From the NCBI RefSeq assembly GCF_000499845.2, contig NC_023750.2:15541503-15605502 (forward strand): a DNA stretch of 64,000 nucleotides. Reading direction: 5' to 3'. This DNA is from Phaseolus vulgaris (Eukaryota > Streptophyta > Magnoliopsida > Fabales > Fabaceae). Below are positions 1-10,900 of the stretch, one piece after another. Both the position numbers and the translations under genes were made by a program. The notes under the pieces were generated by a model. It was not told where the DNA came from. It searched no databases and saw only the letters and a list, made by a program, of their open reading frames with translations. Position 1 is the stretch's first letter; the number at the start of each line of letters is the position of its first letter.

Positions 1-240
1 GGAAAATAAGTGGTTAGGGTTGTGAAAGAAGCAAACCAGAAAATCGGCGTTGGGTGAAAAACTGAGCGCACGGATCTGGCAGGGTTTTAAGAATCACCAC
101 CGCATGCGAAGGAGGAAGAGAGACTATAGATGAGTGAGGCACCGAGAAAGAAAAGAAGAGGAATTGTGATTTGGGAATGGGAGATGGAATAGGAATAATA
201 GTGTGAGTGAGAAAAAAATAGGGCCATTATATATTTATCT
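1..240 (-). promoter_or_regulatory. Possible host promoter and 5'UTR of a leftward gene
   Basis: Read on the minus strand, a TATATAAT-like box lies at about 226-237, followed by a CT-rich stretch resembling a plant 5'UTR down to position 1. No start codon with a convincing reading frame can be assigned inside the window. The composition differs from the AT-rich DNA at 241-1169. This may be the start region of a host gene extending off the left edge; it could also be chance. Confidence 0.3.
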
Positions 241-1164
241 ACCCAATTGTTTTACTCATTTGTCCCTCAATTTTCAATATATAATTATTTTCTCTAGGTT
301 ACATACAATTTTAATCTTCTTAATTACCTAAATATTTACTTTTATTCTCTTCATTTTAAAATAAAAGTTTAGTATTTTATTTTAAATAAATTTATTATTC
401 AATTTCAATTTTATATACATTGTATTTCTTTATTTTAAATGTACTTGTTGTATTTTATTTTAAATATTGTCAAAAATAAATTAGTCAGCTGAAAATAAGA
501 AAAATTAAATAAAATAATTTTTTTTTAAAATAGGTAGATTGTGAAATGCCGCTGTTTTAAAATGATGGAATAAATAAGAAATTTAAAATTATATTTAAGT
601 TTTTTTATTAGTAATAACATTAATAAGTTAAAAATATCTAAACCTGTAATATCTGTGCGAAAAAATTAGTGATAATTGACCAGTACAATTATTTTAAAAA
701 ATTAATATACGTTTTTCTTTAACTATTTCTATAAATATAGGTAAATTTATCAACTGGCAAAGATATATTGGTATGGTTAGCCTTTTCTTTTCCAGCGTGT
801 TGAACTGGTAGCCTTGTTTATTGGTATTAAACTTGTTTATTGGTATTAAACTAGGTTGAGAAACTTGTTCTAGTGTTTTGTTGAAACATGAATGAAAAGT
901 ATAATCTTTGGGGTAGCTTTAGGTAAATGTGAGAGTGTTTGTGCAAGTCTATAGTGACGCAAGAGCATGTTCAAACGCGTGCAGCACCATTGTGCTAATT
1001 TGCTTGCTGTCACCCCAGAAATGACAATTCATTATCACTGTATAAAAAATTATCAAAGCGTTTAGTTCACTTTTTTTTAAAACTTTTTTTTAGAAGAAGA
1101 GAATAGTAAGTCTAATATGCGGTAAGATATTAATTATGCCACCTTTCAAGAATCTCCAAATGTG
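241..1164. other. AT-rich intergenic DNA
   Basis: Very AT-rich sequence with no open frame, no recognisable element ends and no RNA gene that I can see. It is the left flank of the old copia insertion. Confidence 0.6.
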
Positions 1165-1169
1165 AAATA

Positions 1170-2247
1170 TATTGAACTTAAAGCTTTGATGTCTCCAAAT
1201 TTATGAATATTGCTTATAAATTGCTTGAAGGCTAGGTTGCTCTTTGTGGACATGGGTTCTGGGTAAACTAGAATTTGTCAATCCATTCTTAGCTTAATCC
1301 AAAACTGGATCAATGAAGTTCTTTTAAAAGAAAAGTGTTTTTCAAAGTAGTGAAAAAAACTTGTTGATTTATCGTTTCAATCGATTGTTTTACACTCAGT
1401 GGTTTTGAAAAAGATTTGAAAAAGCTGAAATTGGCTGACCTAACAGTCAAGGCCAATTCAATCGGTTGAATTGTGTTTTCAATCAATTGTTTTTTGAAAA
1501 ATCTTAACAGAATTTGTTAATTCTGGTAAATCTGTTTTCCATGATTCTAAACTGTTTTGGCCATTGATTAAAAATCTTAAACGACTATTTTTGAGACTAT
1601 ATAACTGGTGTTTACACATCTTCGAAGAAGAAGAGATCAGATTACCAAAAAGATTAAAGTTTTTTCAAGATTGCAAGATTGCTTAAGGCTTTGCTTTAGT
1701 TAAGAGTGGAATAGGAAACTGTTGTAATCCTTCTGTATCAGGTGTAATCTTTCCTGTTCTTACTTGTATTAATTTCATATTTCTAAAACTTGTAAGGTAC
1801 TACTACAGTCAGAGGGTGTTCTGACTTGTAGTGAATTGTGTATCAAAGAGGGTGAATGTTCTTAAAGGGCTCAAGATCACCTCTTTGGTGTTTGTGGTTT
1901 GAATCTAGGTTTCATTACATAGTGGAATACCAGTGGTTTCTAGGGACTGGATGTAACTCTTGATGTAAAAGTGAATCAATATAAATTTTATTGTGTGATT
2001 CTCTCTTTCCCTAATCTCTATTATATATGTTTTAAAGTTGTTTTTATAAACTACTGATAAAAACAACCGGTTGAATCCCAAAAACAATTGGTTTATTTTT
2101 TGGAAATCAACTAAAACAGTTTTGTAACTTGAGTATTTTCATTACTTTGGCTTTGATTCTTCATTGGCTTTTTCCACACCTTCAAAGTTTGCGAAAAACG
2201 TTTAAAAACAATTCACCCCCTCTTGTTTTAGGCCTTCAATTCTAACA
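1170..2247 (+). repeat. 5' LTR of the old copia element
   Basis: It aligns along its length with 22061-23129 and with the shared text also captured at about 16600-16800. It starts TATTGAAC, where the related solo LTR at 20300 starts TGTTGAAC, so the canonical TG is probably mutated or a family variant. It ends TCTAACA immediately before a PBS. It carries several ACAACCGGTTG/CAATCGGTTG-type words. Confidence 0.8.
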
Positions 2248-2249
2248 AT

Positions 2250-2262
2250 TGGCATCAAGAGC
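2250..2262 (+). other. Primer binding site, initiator-Met type, of the copia element
   Basis: TGGCATCAAGAGC follows the LTR end by two bases and resembles the plant copia PBS TGGTATCAGAGC, with one substitution and one extra A. Confidence 0.7.
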
Positions 2263-2277
2263 ACGGTTCTTAATAGT

Positions 2278-3069
2278 TGATCCTGCCTGTTGACCGGAGC
2301 GCTGGAGAATGCCTCGTCAAAGGATCGACGTGCGCGCCGCTTCTCACCTCTGTTCCTCCTCTGGATCTATCCCAAGAACCTGCAAAGAAACGATATGGCG
2401 CCGCTGCGGCCGATCGCACTCCGACGCTCAAGTCAGTGACGGTATCACCAAATACTAAGAACTGGAACCGTGCAAATCTCTCTCACAAACAGCTCTGTCA
2501 CTCGCAAGCGTAAAGTGTATGAACTGAACGTGCGTACCTTAGAAAATCTGTTAGGAACTCTTATATACCTGGTGGTTTTCTCTCTCCTGGCAGTTACAGA
2601 CTTGGACACGTGGCTCGTATCCAACTGTACACGTGCCATCATCTGGAGGCTCCCTGACTTGGCGCTGCTTCTACTCTCATTTTGGCTAAGTTACCTATGC
2701 ATGGTACTGCCCAGTGCATAGCTAACTCAGGAGTGCGATCTCTACTGAAACTGGCGAGGTAGGGCCTTCATACACCTTCCCTGTGGTCTCGCCGGCCGCC
2801 TTCATAATCTGCTTCTCCTTTATCTTCGGCGATGTGCTTGTTCTGGCGATCTCCGACTGCCTGGTCGCCTGAGTCTGCATCTGGCGACTTCATCCCCAAC
2901 CTGGCGATCGCCTATTCTGGTAAGCTGGAGATCAGAACACGCCAACTTAACTATCGGCGACTACACGTGCCTCCCGACTTCCTTCCCAACTGTCAACCTG
3001 GCGCCTTGTCAACACGCCTATACTGTAGCAGGATGCCACGTCATCGCACCCGACCACCAGGGCGGTACA
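2278..3069 (-). repeat. 3' LTR of Tat-1
   Basis: 792 bp, TG...CA on the plus strand, nearly identical to 13724-14515 and to 62523-63314. On the minus strand a TATA box GTATATAAG (2569 to 2561) separates a roughly 500-bp U3 from a roughly 280-bp R/U5. The short open frames in it are not conserved as proteins and follow LTR identity only. Confidence 0.93.
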
Positions 3070-3084
3070 CAAGCCCCCCAGTCT
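3070..3084 (-). other. Polypurine tract of Tat-1
   Basis: On the minus strand a purine run centred on TGGGGGGCTTG abuts the 3' LTR. The same run sits next to the LTR at 25010, 48953 and 63315, as expected for the plus-strand primer site. Confidence 0.85.
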
Positions 3085-3426
3085 TAAGCGAAGACTTGTC
3101 TAGCGAAAATACTGAAAAAGCCTTCGTTAACACCGGTCTACGTGGCATGGGCGCAGAATTCCAAGCGATAGTACTTTCTGCTGCTCTGACGCTCCACCAA
3201 ACCCTTCGCGCATCGTTCGACACGTGGCTCTCATCAACGGCTATCTTCATCTGCCGTTAGCGCTTCCCAAAACCGTTTCGAAAAACCCTTAAACCCCTTA
3301 CGCTCCTACTGTTCCATCACTTTCTTCACACTTGCATACGCTCTCATTTCCTTCTGCGAAAGCTCTCGACGTTCCTCGACGCTCTAGATCACCACCTCCC
3401 TTCAACATTCTCCCGATCATCGAAAG

Positions 3427-3659
3427 GTAACTACTTTCCTTCATCTGCTGGGTTTCCTTGCATTTTCACCGATTTGCATCATCCTATAACTGTCTGGTGC
3501 ATACGCTGTGGGCCGTTTTTCCATTTCTCCTTCTGCGTAACTTAGGGCTTTGTCGATCGTCGCAACGAACTCACATTCGTTCGTCTTTCACCTTCCTTTC
3601 ATGATCGAGTCAGCCTTTGTAACCCTCCTGATTATTTTTTCTTCCTTCTTCGTTTGCAG
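3427..3659 (+). other. Predicted 5'UTR intron of the Tat-1 antisense gene
   Basis: It begins GAAAG|GTAACT and ends TTTGCAG|TT, eight bases before the ATG at 3668. An equivalent GT...AG pair flanks the same position in Tat-2 (25364-25612), Tat-3 (49285-49539) and Tat-4 (63671-63903), each with a T-rich 3' part. The start of transcription must lie upstream, between the PPT and about 3420, or in the LTR. I see no clear plus-strand TATA box there. Confidence 0.65.
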
Positions 3660-3667
3660 TTGCTATC

Positions 3668-6345
3668 ATGACTCGCACGAAGATCACCCCAAACCCCCCT
3701 CCATCAGCGCGAAACCCTCCTTCACAAGCACACGACTCAACGCAAGTTCGTGGTGCTCCCTCTTCGCAGGCTGTGAGGCCTGTGTCTTCTCAAACCGCTC
3801 TGGCCCAGGCGACTCCACCAAACGCTGGAGGAGCCCCCATCCCACTGCCAGACTTCAAGACGTTATACCCATGGGCTAACTCAACCCTCTTAAAGGAAAC
3901 GTCATCGGTGAACACCGCGGGAGCGGTTCTGCGATTGACCAATGGGGACGAGGCCCACCAATCGTTCCACAAGGAGCACGATGAGAGAATGATGGTGCTG
4001 CCTTGCCCCGCCACTCTGCCAGTGTGCGCCGATGATAAAGCGAGCGCCGACGGGCCCTTCTGCTTCGCCTACACCACTTTTTTCAAGAAGGTCAAACTCA
4101 GGTTCCCTCTCACTCGATTTGAGAGGGAACTCTTAACCGAGCTCAATATCGCTGCCGCCCAGCTTCACCCCAACAGCTGGGCGTTTGTCCGAGCTTTCGA
4201 GATAACGTGCGCCCACCTGGGGTTGCCCGCGTCAGTGGACGTGTTTTTATTCTTGTTCGAGGCCAAACACCCAGGAGATCGCCTGTGGGTCAGCCTGAAT
4301 GCCATTGCTGGGAGGTCCATTTTCACCATCTTCCAGCAGTCGTACAAGGATTGGAAGGGGAAGTTCATTCAGGTTCGCGCAAATGACAAAGACACTTCCC
4401 TTCTCGACGGTTTCCCCTTGTACTGGGTGGACAAGGGGAAAAAGGAGTCCAAGAGCTGCTTCAGGAGGCCCAGAAGTCCTGATAGCATGGGAGCTTTGGA
4501 CAGAGACCTTTGTCTCTTCTGGAAGAGGGTGGCAGATGCCCACATAACATTCTTGACCCCCACCCTGATTTCCTTCGAGTTCTTTGAGGACCAGTTGGAA
4601 TTCCAAATAGGTTAGGACGCTACATCTTTGTCTTGACATTGCTTCTGATATTGTTTCTGGGCGTCTTGTGCGACACACACAAGACTTTGGTTTTATCTTT
4701 TCTGCATATGCCTGCTTTTGCTGTCTCATTGTCTTGTACACTTACCCCTTTCTCCTTTGAGCTAACTTATGCACTTTCATTTCATGCAGACACCATGTTG
4801 GGTAAGAACATGCTCGCCGACTTAAAGGCGCTCGCCCGCAACCACGGGTTGGCGACCGGCTCCCAGACGGTTCCCAACTCGGCGGTCGAGAAGGCCATCA
4901 TCCAGGGGCGATCACCGCCTAAGGCGCCCACCCAACGAAAGAAACTGGTCCTTAAGAGGCCAAAGCGGAAAGCCCCCCAAGTTGTCCAAGAGGATGAGGA
5001 AGAGGACGACGAGGTCACAGAGGATGGCCTTGTCACGAAAAGGAAGAGGGTGGCACCATCTTCTCCACCTGCCCCGCCCCCTCTTCCAGCTTCAACACCA
5101 CCATCAACACCCGCTCCTCCTCCCTCATCACCAGCACCACAAGCCCCTTCACCACCAGTCCAAGCAGTTCCATTGGCCACCGCGCCACCTGCAACTGAGG
5201 CCCCAGAGCCAAATTTCTTGGAGGACCCCCCGAGCGCCTCCACACCACATATATCAGCAGGAGGGGGCCCTCCTTCCAACACTTCAGCTGCAGGAATCGT
5301 TCCAATCGGGGATGAGGTCGCTCACACCTCTCCAATCCTAATCACCGAGTCCCCGATTGCGTCGCCACGCCAGGAAACAAACACTGAAAATGTTGCTAAG
5401 GAAGGTGGCGACGAGAACCCTCAACAAGCCCCCCTGGCGCCTCTCCAAGCCGCGAACCTTTCCCTCGAGGTTACAAGGATGTGGGAACCTCTGACCGCCA
5501 AACTCAAAACCATAGCAGAGGATATCCCATCGATCATAACGAGGGCTGTGGAGAGCTCCACCAGGCGGCTCCGAGACGATGTCTACCACCTCAAGACCGA
5601 AAACAGCACAATGAAGGTTGAGGTAGAGAAAGTGGCATTCAGCCTGACGCTCGCGGAAATGGAACATTCCCGAGTAGAGGATGCCCTAAGCACCGAGCTT
5701 AGGCTTGCGCGCAAGGAAGCTGCTGACCTTCGCCGCAAAGTCCATGAACTTGCCCAAGAAAAAGTTGAACTTGAAAGCAGAATCGTGCCTCTGCGCACCA
5801 AGGCGAGCGACCTGGAGGCTCACATTCAAGCTAATGCCGATAAGGTACAAAAACTGGAGCAAAGGTCAATCGACCGCGAGAAGCTGCTTGGGCAAGTAGA
5901 AAAAGCAAGGGATGACGCCATGGCTGATCTCACCGAGGCGAACAAGGAAAAAGAGAAGATGGCTGCCGAGTTGACCCAAGCTCGAACAGAATCCAAGAAG
6001 GTTACTGACGACCTTCTCCATGCTCAAGAGACTAACAAACAACTCCAAAAACAGATTGAAGAGCAGGGGCAGCAGAACAAGGAGCTCAAGAAACAAGCTG
6101 AAGAGCTGGGACAGCAGAACGAGGAGCTCAAGAAACAGGTTGAAGAGCTTCAAGGACAATTTGAAGAACTTAAGCTAAATTCTGCTCAGATTCTGACTGC
6201 TGGATTCGAAGCCGCTCGGGAGCAATTCGCATGCCTATTCCCTGATCTCGACCTCAGCATGGTGTCATTAAACAATGAAGTAGTAGATGGAAAGGTCGTT
6301 CCCGCCGAAGGCTCAACCAATTCCACCCCATCTGCTTCTTTATAA
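3668..6345 (+). CDS. Antisense two-exon gene of Tat-1: PF04195-like domain plus coiled-coil tail
   Basis: Predicted coding exons are 3668-4610 and 4790-6345, giving 832 residues. Exon 1 ends ATA G and exon 2 begins AC ACC ATG, so splicing makes Asp315 and removes the stop that follows in the unspliced reading. Residues 1-60 are Pro/Ser-rich. Residues about 115-310 resemble the 'putative gypsy type transposon' family (PF04195), with PFCFAYTTFFKKVKLRFP and LHPNSWAFVRAFE. Then come basic NLS-like clusters (RPKRKAP near 371-377, TKRKR near 397-401), an acidic run, a Pro-rich stretch and a long Leu-heptad coiled coil (about 565-790). It closes with a conserved tail containing EVVDGKVVP. It lies opposite and convergent to pol. 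Antisense ORFs at this place are known in Tat elements; the function is unknown. The frame is fully open here but broken in older copies. Confidence 0.75.
4611..4789 (+). other. Predicted coding intron of the antisense gene
   Basis: A 179-bp phase-1 intron, ATAG|GTTAGG to TTTCATGCAG|AC. The same position and phase, always giving an Asp codon, recurs at 26600-26763, 30748-30934 and 50423-50587, although intron sequences and lengths differ. Confidence 0.72.
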
Positions 6346-6904
6346 ATTCACCTGTATTTACCTTGTAAAAACTCTTGCACATGTGTTTTGAACAGTTACT
6401 CATTTCAATAGCGAGACTTGGATATTTCTTCTGACTTCTTTTGAGCGCTTTTACTTTCTTTGTATGTTTAACTTTGCTGCATTCAACTTAGCGTTTTGGC
6501 AAACACGACCTTTGGCGTAACTGCTTCGAGCCGATTCAAACTTAAGCAATAATCGCTTTAAACAACTTGTACCCCTGAGGCACTAACCTGATCATAAGAA
6601 AATTTCCAAGCAACGAACTGTGACTCAACCATCGGTTCAAACAACGTCCCACTTGACCCGCTTTACCAAACAAGTCTTTCAACCTTCTCACCGTCGTTTG
6701 AACTTTTCCCGATCGCCAAAACCTCTTGGTAACACCAGCTTTTTCCAGCCTCATGCTTTGGCAGTCATTTCTTTATCTGAGGCAGAAATGCCCTTTGGGA
6801 TCTTCCTTTACCTCCCTGAACTTCAGAGCTAGAGACTGGCTGGCTAGGCGTTCTCTTCGAACCTACCTTAGCCACCTTTCAAGCTTCTTCCACCCTCTTC
6901 GCCA
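6346..6904. other. Spacer after the antisense gene
   Basis: Non-coding on both strands as far as I can see. It should hold the antisense transcript's 3'UTR; a TTGTAAAAAC motif near 6362-6372 could belong to a polyadenylation region. The text resembles 28214-28880 and 32440-33040 in the sister elements. Confidence 0.5.
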
Positions 6905-7665
6905 TACCTGAACTCGTTCAAGACGAGAAGGATTTTATCTTGCCTATACTCGCACACAAGCGAGAAGGTCTTTAACTTGCCTGAACTCGCTCATCGGCGA
7001 GAAGGACTTTTACTCGCCTGAACTCGCTCATCGGCGAGAAGGACTTTAAACGGCCTTAACTCGCTCGACGGCGAGAAGGACTTTGTCTGGTGCCTCAACT
7101 TGCCCAGGGTGTACATCTCCCCCCCTGGATGCACTGAGGACCTTTTCTTTCTCACGCCTGCACTCGCTCGACGGCGAGGAGGTCTCTGATGGGCCTTAGC
7201 TCGCACAACGGCGATAAGGACTTTATCCGGTGCCTCAACTTGCCCAGGGCGTACATCTCCTCCCCTCTGGATGCACTGAGGACCTTTCTCGCCTGCGCCC
7301 GCACGACGGCGAGGAGGTCTTTAACTTGCCTCTACGTTGCCCCGGGAGTTACATCCTCTCGCTCCCAGAAACACGGAGGACTTTTCCCCTTTCTCGCCTG
7401 CACTCGCTCGACGGCGAGGAGGTCTTTCATCTGGTGCCTCCGATCGCTGATAAACGATGAGGACTTAGAAACTTAACTGGTGCCTCTAATCGCCGAAAAA
7501 CGATGAGGACTTTAAAAAACTTAACTGGTGCCTCTAATCGCCAAAAAACGATGAGGACTTTAAAAACTTAACTGGTGCCTCTAATCGCCGAAAAACGATG
7601 AGGACTTTAAAAACTTAACTGGTGCCTCTAATCGCCGAAAAACGATGAGGACTTTAAAAACTTAG
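6905..7665. repeat. Hairpin tandem array in the Tat-1 pol 3'UTR
   Basis: Units of about 35 bp (6905-7180, then scattered to 7430) carry short inverted repeats such as CTCGT/ACGAG (6913-6917 with 6923-6927) and CTCGC/GCGAG (6949-6953 with 6960-6964), each followed by AAGGACTTT or a variant. From 7433 to 7665 a different unit of 46-48 bp repeats five times, beginning GGTGCCTCTAATCG and closing CGATGAGGACTTT, so its ends CCTC..ATCG and CGAT..GAGG can pair. It lies between the convergent 3' ends of pol and the antisense gene. Tandem repeats in the 3'UTR of Tat-type elements are known and may seed satellites. Confidence 0.85.
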
Positions 7666-7902
7666 AAAACACGCGACATATCTTTTCGTGCCTTAAATCA
7701 TGTACGAATGACAAGGTCTTTCTTCGAAACTTTCGGAAATAACACATATACAATCTGGAAACACCTTATACTTCGAAAACTCTTCTTTTATTGGGTGGCC
7801 TCATTAAAAACCCTCCTTAGGGAAAAAAGAGTGCCCCCTTGAAACTATTTTAACAGAGACATTGTAATGTAATATTTGTGTTTGTCTTTACTTACAAAGC
7901 TC
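7666..7902 (-). other. Tat-1 pol 3'UTR segment
   Basis: Short non-coding stretch containing GGGTGGCCTCATTAAAAACC and GGAAAAAAGAGTGCCCCC. Both are also present just downstream of pol in the sister copies near 29700 and 33790. Confidence 0.5.
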
Positions 7903-10900
7903 TTAGCTATAGTACAACTTCAGGTGTGTGGCGTTCCAGGTACGAGGGATCGCCCCCCCTTCCAGCGTCTCCAAGCGATAGGCTCCGTTCCCGAGTACCT
8001 CGGTTATTCTGAACGGTCCAGTCCACTTGGGTGATAACTTATTCTCCATCTCGTACTGGTGGGCCTTCCTCATCACCAGATTGCCTTCTCTAAACTGCCT
8101 TGGCATCACCTTTGAGTTGTACCTTCGCTCGACCCTTCTCTTCACCGCCTCAGCCTTCAGCCTTGCCTCCTCCCTGACTTCGTCCAGCAGATCCAGGTTC
8201 AGCCTTCTCTCTTCATTCGAGTCTTCCTCTACAAAGTTCTGGAATCTCGGCGAGCTCTCCTGAATCTCGACTGGAATCATGGCATCACACCCATAGACCA
8301 AGCTAAACGGGGTCTCATGGGTTCCTGACTGCTCGGTGGTGTGGTACGCCCAAACTATACGGGGTACCTCCTCAGCCCAACTTCCCTTGGCTTTCTCGAG
8401 CCTTCTCTTCAAACCTCTCAGCAACACCCGATTAGCTGATTCCACCTGGCCATTCGTCTGAGGGTGCTCGACGGATGCAAACACTTGCTGAATTCCAACC
8501 CCTTCACAAAGCTTTTTCAACAGGTGGCTTGCAAACTGAGTCCCATTATCTGACACCAGGCGCTTAGGCACTCCAAACCGGCACACGATGTTCTTCCATA
8601 CAAAGCCTTCGATCTTGTGTGCGGTGATCTGGGCCACTGGTTCTGCTTCAATCCATTTGGTGAAGTACTCAATCGCCACTACCAAGTACTTCATCTGCCT
8701 GATCGCCAGTGGAAAAGGTCCCAGGATGTCGATCCCCCAAGTATGAAACGGCCAAGGGCTATAGATCGACTTCAACTCCTCGGGAGGTGCCTTATGCCAA
8801 TCGGCGTGCTGCTGGCACTGTTTGCAACATTGGGCATACTTCTTGCAATCTTCTCTCATGGATGGCCAATAGTAGCCTGCACGGAGAGTCCTCGCGGCCA
8901 GAGCTCGACCCCCGACGTGACTTCCACATATTCCTTCGTGGAGCTCTGCCATAATTCTCGTGCACTTCTCGCCGTGTATACATTCCAGGAGTGGGTGAGT
9001 GAATCCAAACCTGTACAGATCGCCATCAATCAGTGTATACTTGCTGGAATTTTTCTTTACCTTCCTAGCTTCTGCTGGATCCAGCGGGAGGAGACCATCT
9101 GCCAAGCACCGCTTGTACTGTGTTATCCAAGTGTCTGGCTCATGGGTGGCACAGACCTGCATCACGTCCACCTTCTCTCCTCGACATGCTCTAATTCTCG
9201 GCGATCTCAGAGTTTCTTGCGTCAAAGACTTATGGCTTCTCGCTGCTCTCTGCGTCGACTTGCTTATCTGAAGGACCAGGTGATCTGCTACGAATGCCCT
9301 CGGCGTCTTCAGAGTTTCTTGAATCACCGTCCTCTGCCTACCCCCCTTGCCTGAACTGGCGAGCTTAGCAAGCAAGTCAGCTCGGGCATTCTGTTCTCGG
9401 GGCACGTGGACCACTTCAAAAGAGACAAAGGAACTCTTCAATTCCTGCACATACGCCAAGTAAGCCGCCATTTGTGGATCTTTAGCCTGGAACTCGCCTG
9501 TTACTTGCCCTGTGACTAGCAGCGAGTCACTCTTAGCCATCAGCACCCTAGCTCCCATCTCCTTGGCCAGCAGAATCCCGGCGATCAGCGCCTCATACTC
9601 TGCTTGATTGTTGCTGGCTTTGAAGGCGAATCTCAACGATTGTTCGATCAGCACGCCGTTGGGTCCTTCCAATATTACTCCAGCACCGCTACCCTGCTGG
9701 TTCGATGATCCATCCACCGAGAGTACCCAACGGAAGTCATCTCCTTCCACCCGCGTCGCCTCCGATGAGAGCTCGACTACGAAATCTGCAAAGACTTGCC
9801 CCTTGATCGGGCCTCGGGGCTCATATTTAATGTCAAATTCTGACAATTCGACTGCCCACTTCACCATTCTTCCTGCAACGTCAGGTTTCTTTAAGACCTT
9901 CTGGATGGGCAGGTCAGTCATCACCAGTATTGTGAAGCTGTGGAAGTAGTGGCGCAACCTCCTCGCCGAAAACACCACAGCCAGCGCAGCCTTCTCCAGG
10001 GCCTGATATCTCGTTTCTGGGCCCTGCAACACCTTGCTCACAAAATAGATAGGCTTCTGAGCCTGATCTTGGTCCTGGGCGAGCACCGCACTCACCGCCC
10101 TCTCAGTCACAGCAAAATACAATCTGAGAGGGATTCCCGGCAGTGGTTTGCACAGAACCGGCGGGCTCGCCAGATATTCCTTTAGCTTGACGAACGCTTC
10201 CTCGCATTCTTTCGTCCAAGCGAACTTGTTATTGCGCCGCAGACATTGGAAATAGGGATGTCCCTTTTCTCCGCTCGCTGACACGAAGCGAGATAGGGCT
10301 GCCATCCGACCTGTCAGTTGCTGGACCTCTTTCACTGTAGCCGGGCTTCTCATCGCCAAAATGGCGGCACACTTGTCCGGGTTGGCCTCTATTCCTCTTT
10401 CGGTCAAGAGAAAACCCAAAAATTTTCCAGCCTCCACGCCGAAAATGCATTTCTCCGGGTTGAGCTTCAACTTGAACTTGGCGATCGTCGTGAACAATTC
10501 TTCCAAGTCTGCAACGTGCTTGCTTTTCTCCTGCGAGGTCACGACCATGTCATCGACGTAAGCTTGCACGTTCCTTCCCAGCATTGGTGCAAGCACTCGG
10601 TCCATCAGCCTCTGGTACGTGGCCCCCGCGTTCTTCAGCCCAAACGGCATGACCTTATAGCAGTAGCACGACCTCTCCGTCATGAAGGCTGTTTTCTCTT
10701 CATCCATGGGATGCATCTTGATCTGATTATAGCCCGAGAAGGCATCCAGGAAACTCAGCAGCTTGCACCCTGCAGCACTATCAACCAGGGCATCAATGCT
10801 CGGTAAAGGATACGAATCCTTTGGGCAAGCCTTATTCAGATCGGTGAAATCGACGCACATGCGCCATTTCCCGTTGCTTTTCTTCACCAGCACGACATTT

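Noticed and set aside
2277..3260. Open frames inside the Tat LTRs repeated at 13684-14515 and 62507-63505
   Set aside because: Their similarity only mirrors LTR identity; no start context, domain or codon-level conservation supports them.
4633..4794. Translation of the antisense second exon from an upstream ATG at 4633
   Set aside because: This region lies in the predicted intron, and its peptide is not conserved in the other copies, whereas the region from the Asp codon onward is.
8617..9354. Plus-strand open frame of 245 codons (and a 338-codon one at 34442-35458) opposite pol
   Set aside because: They lie exactly over conserved minus-strand pol codons, show no known domain, and break between copies; they are shadows of pol.
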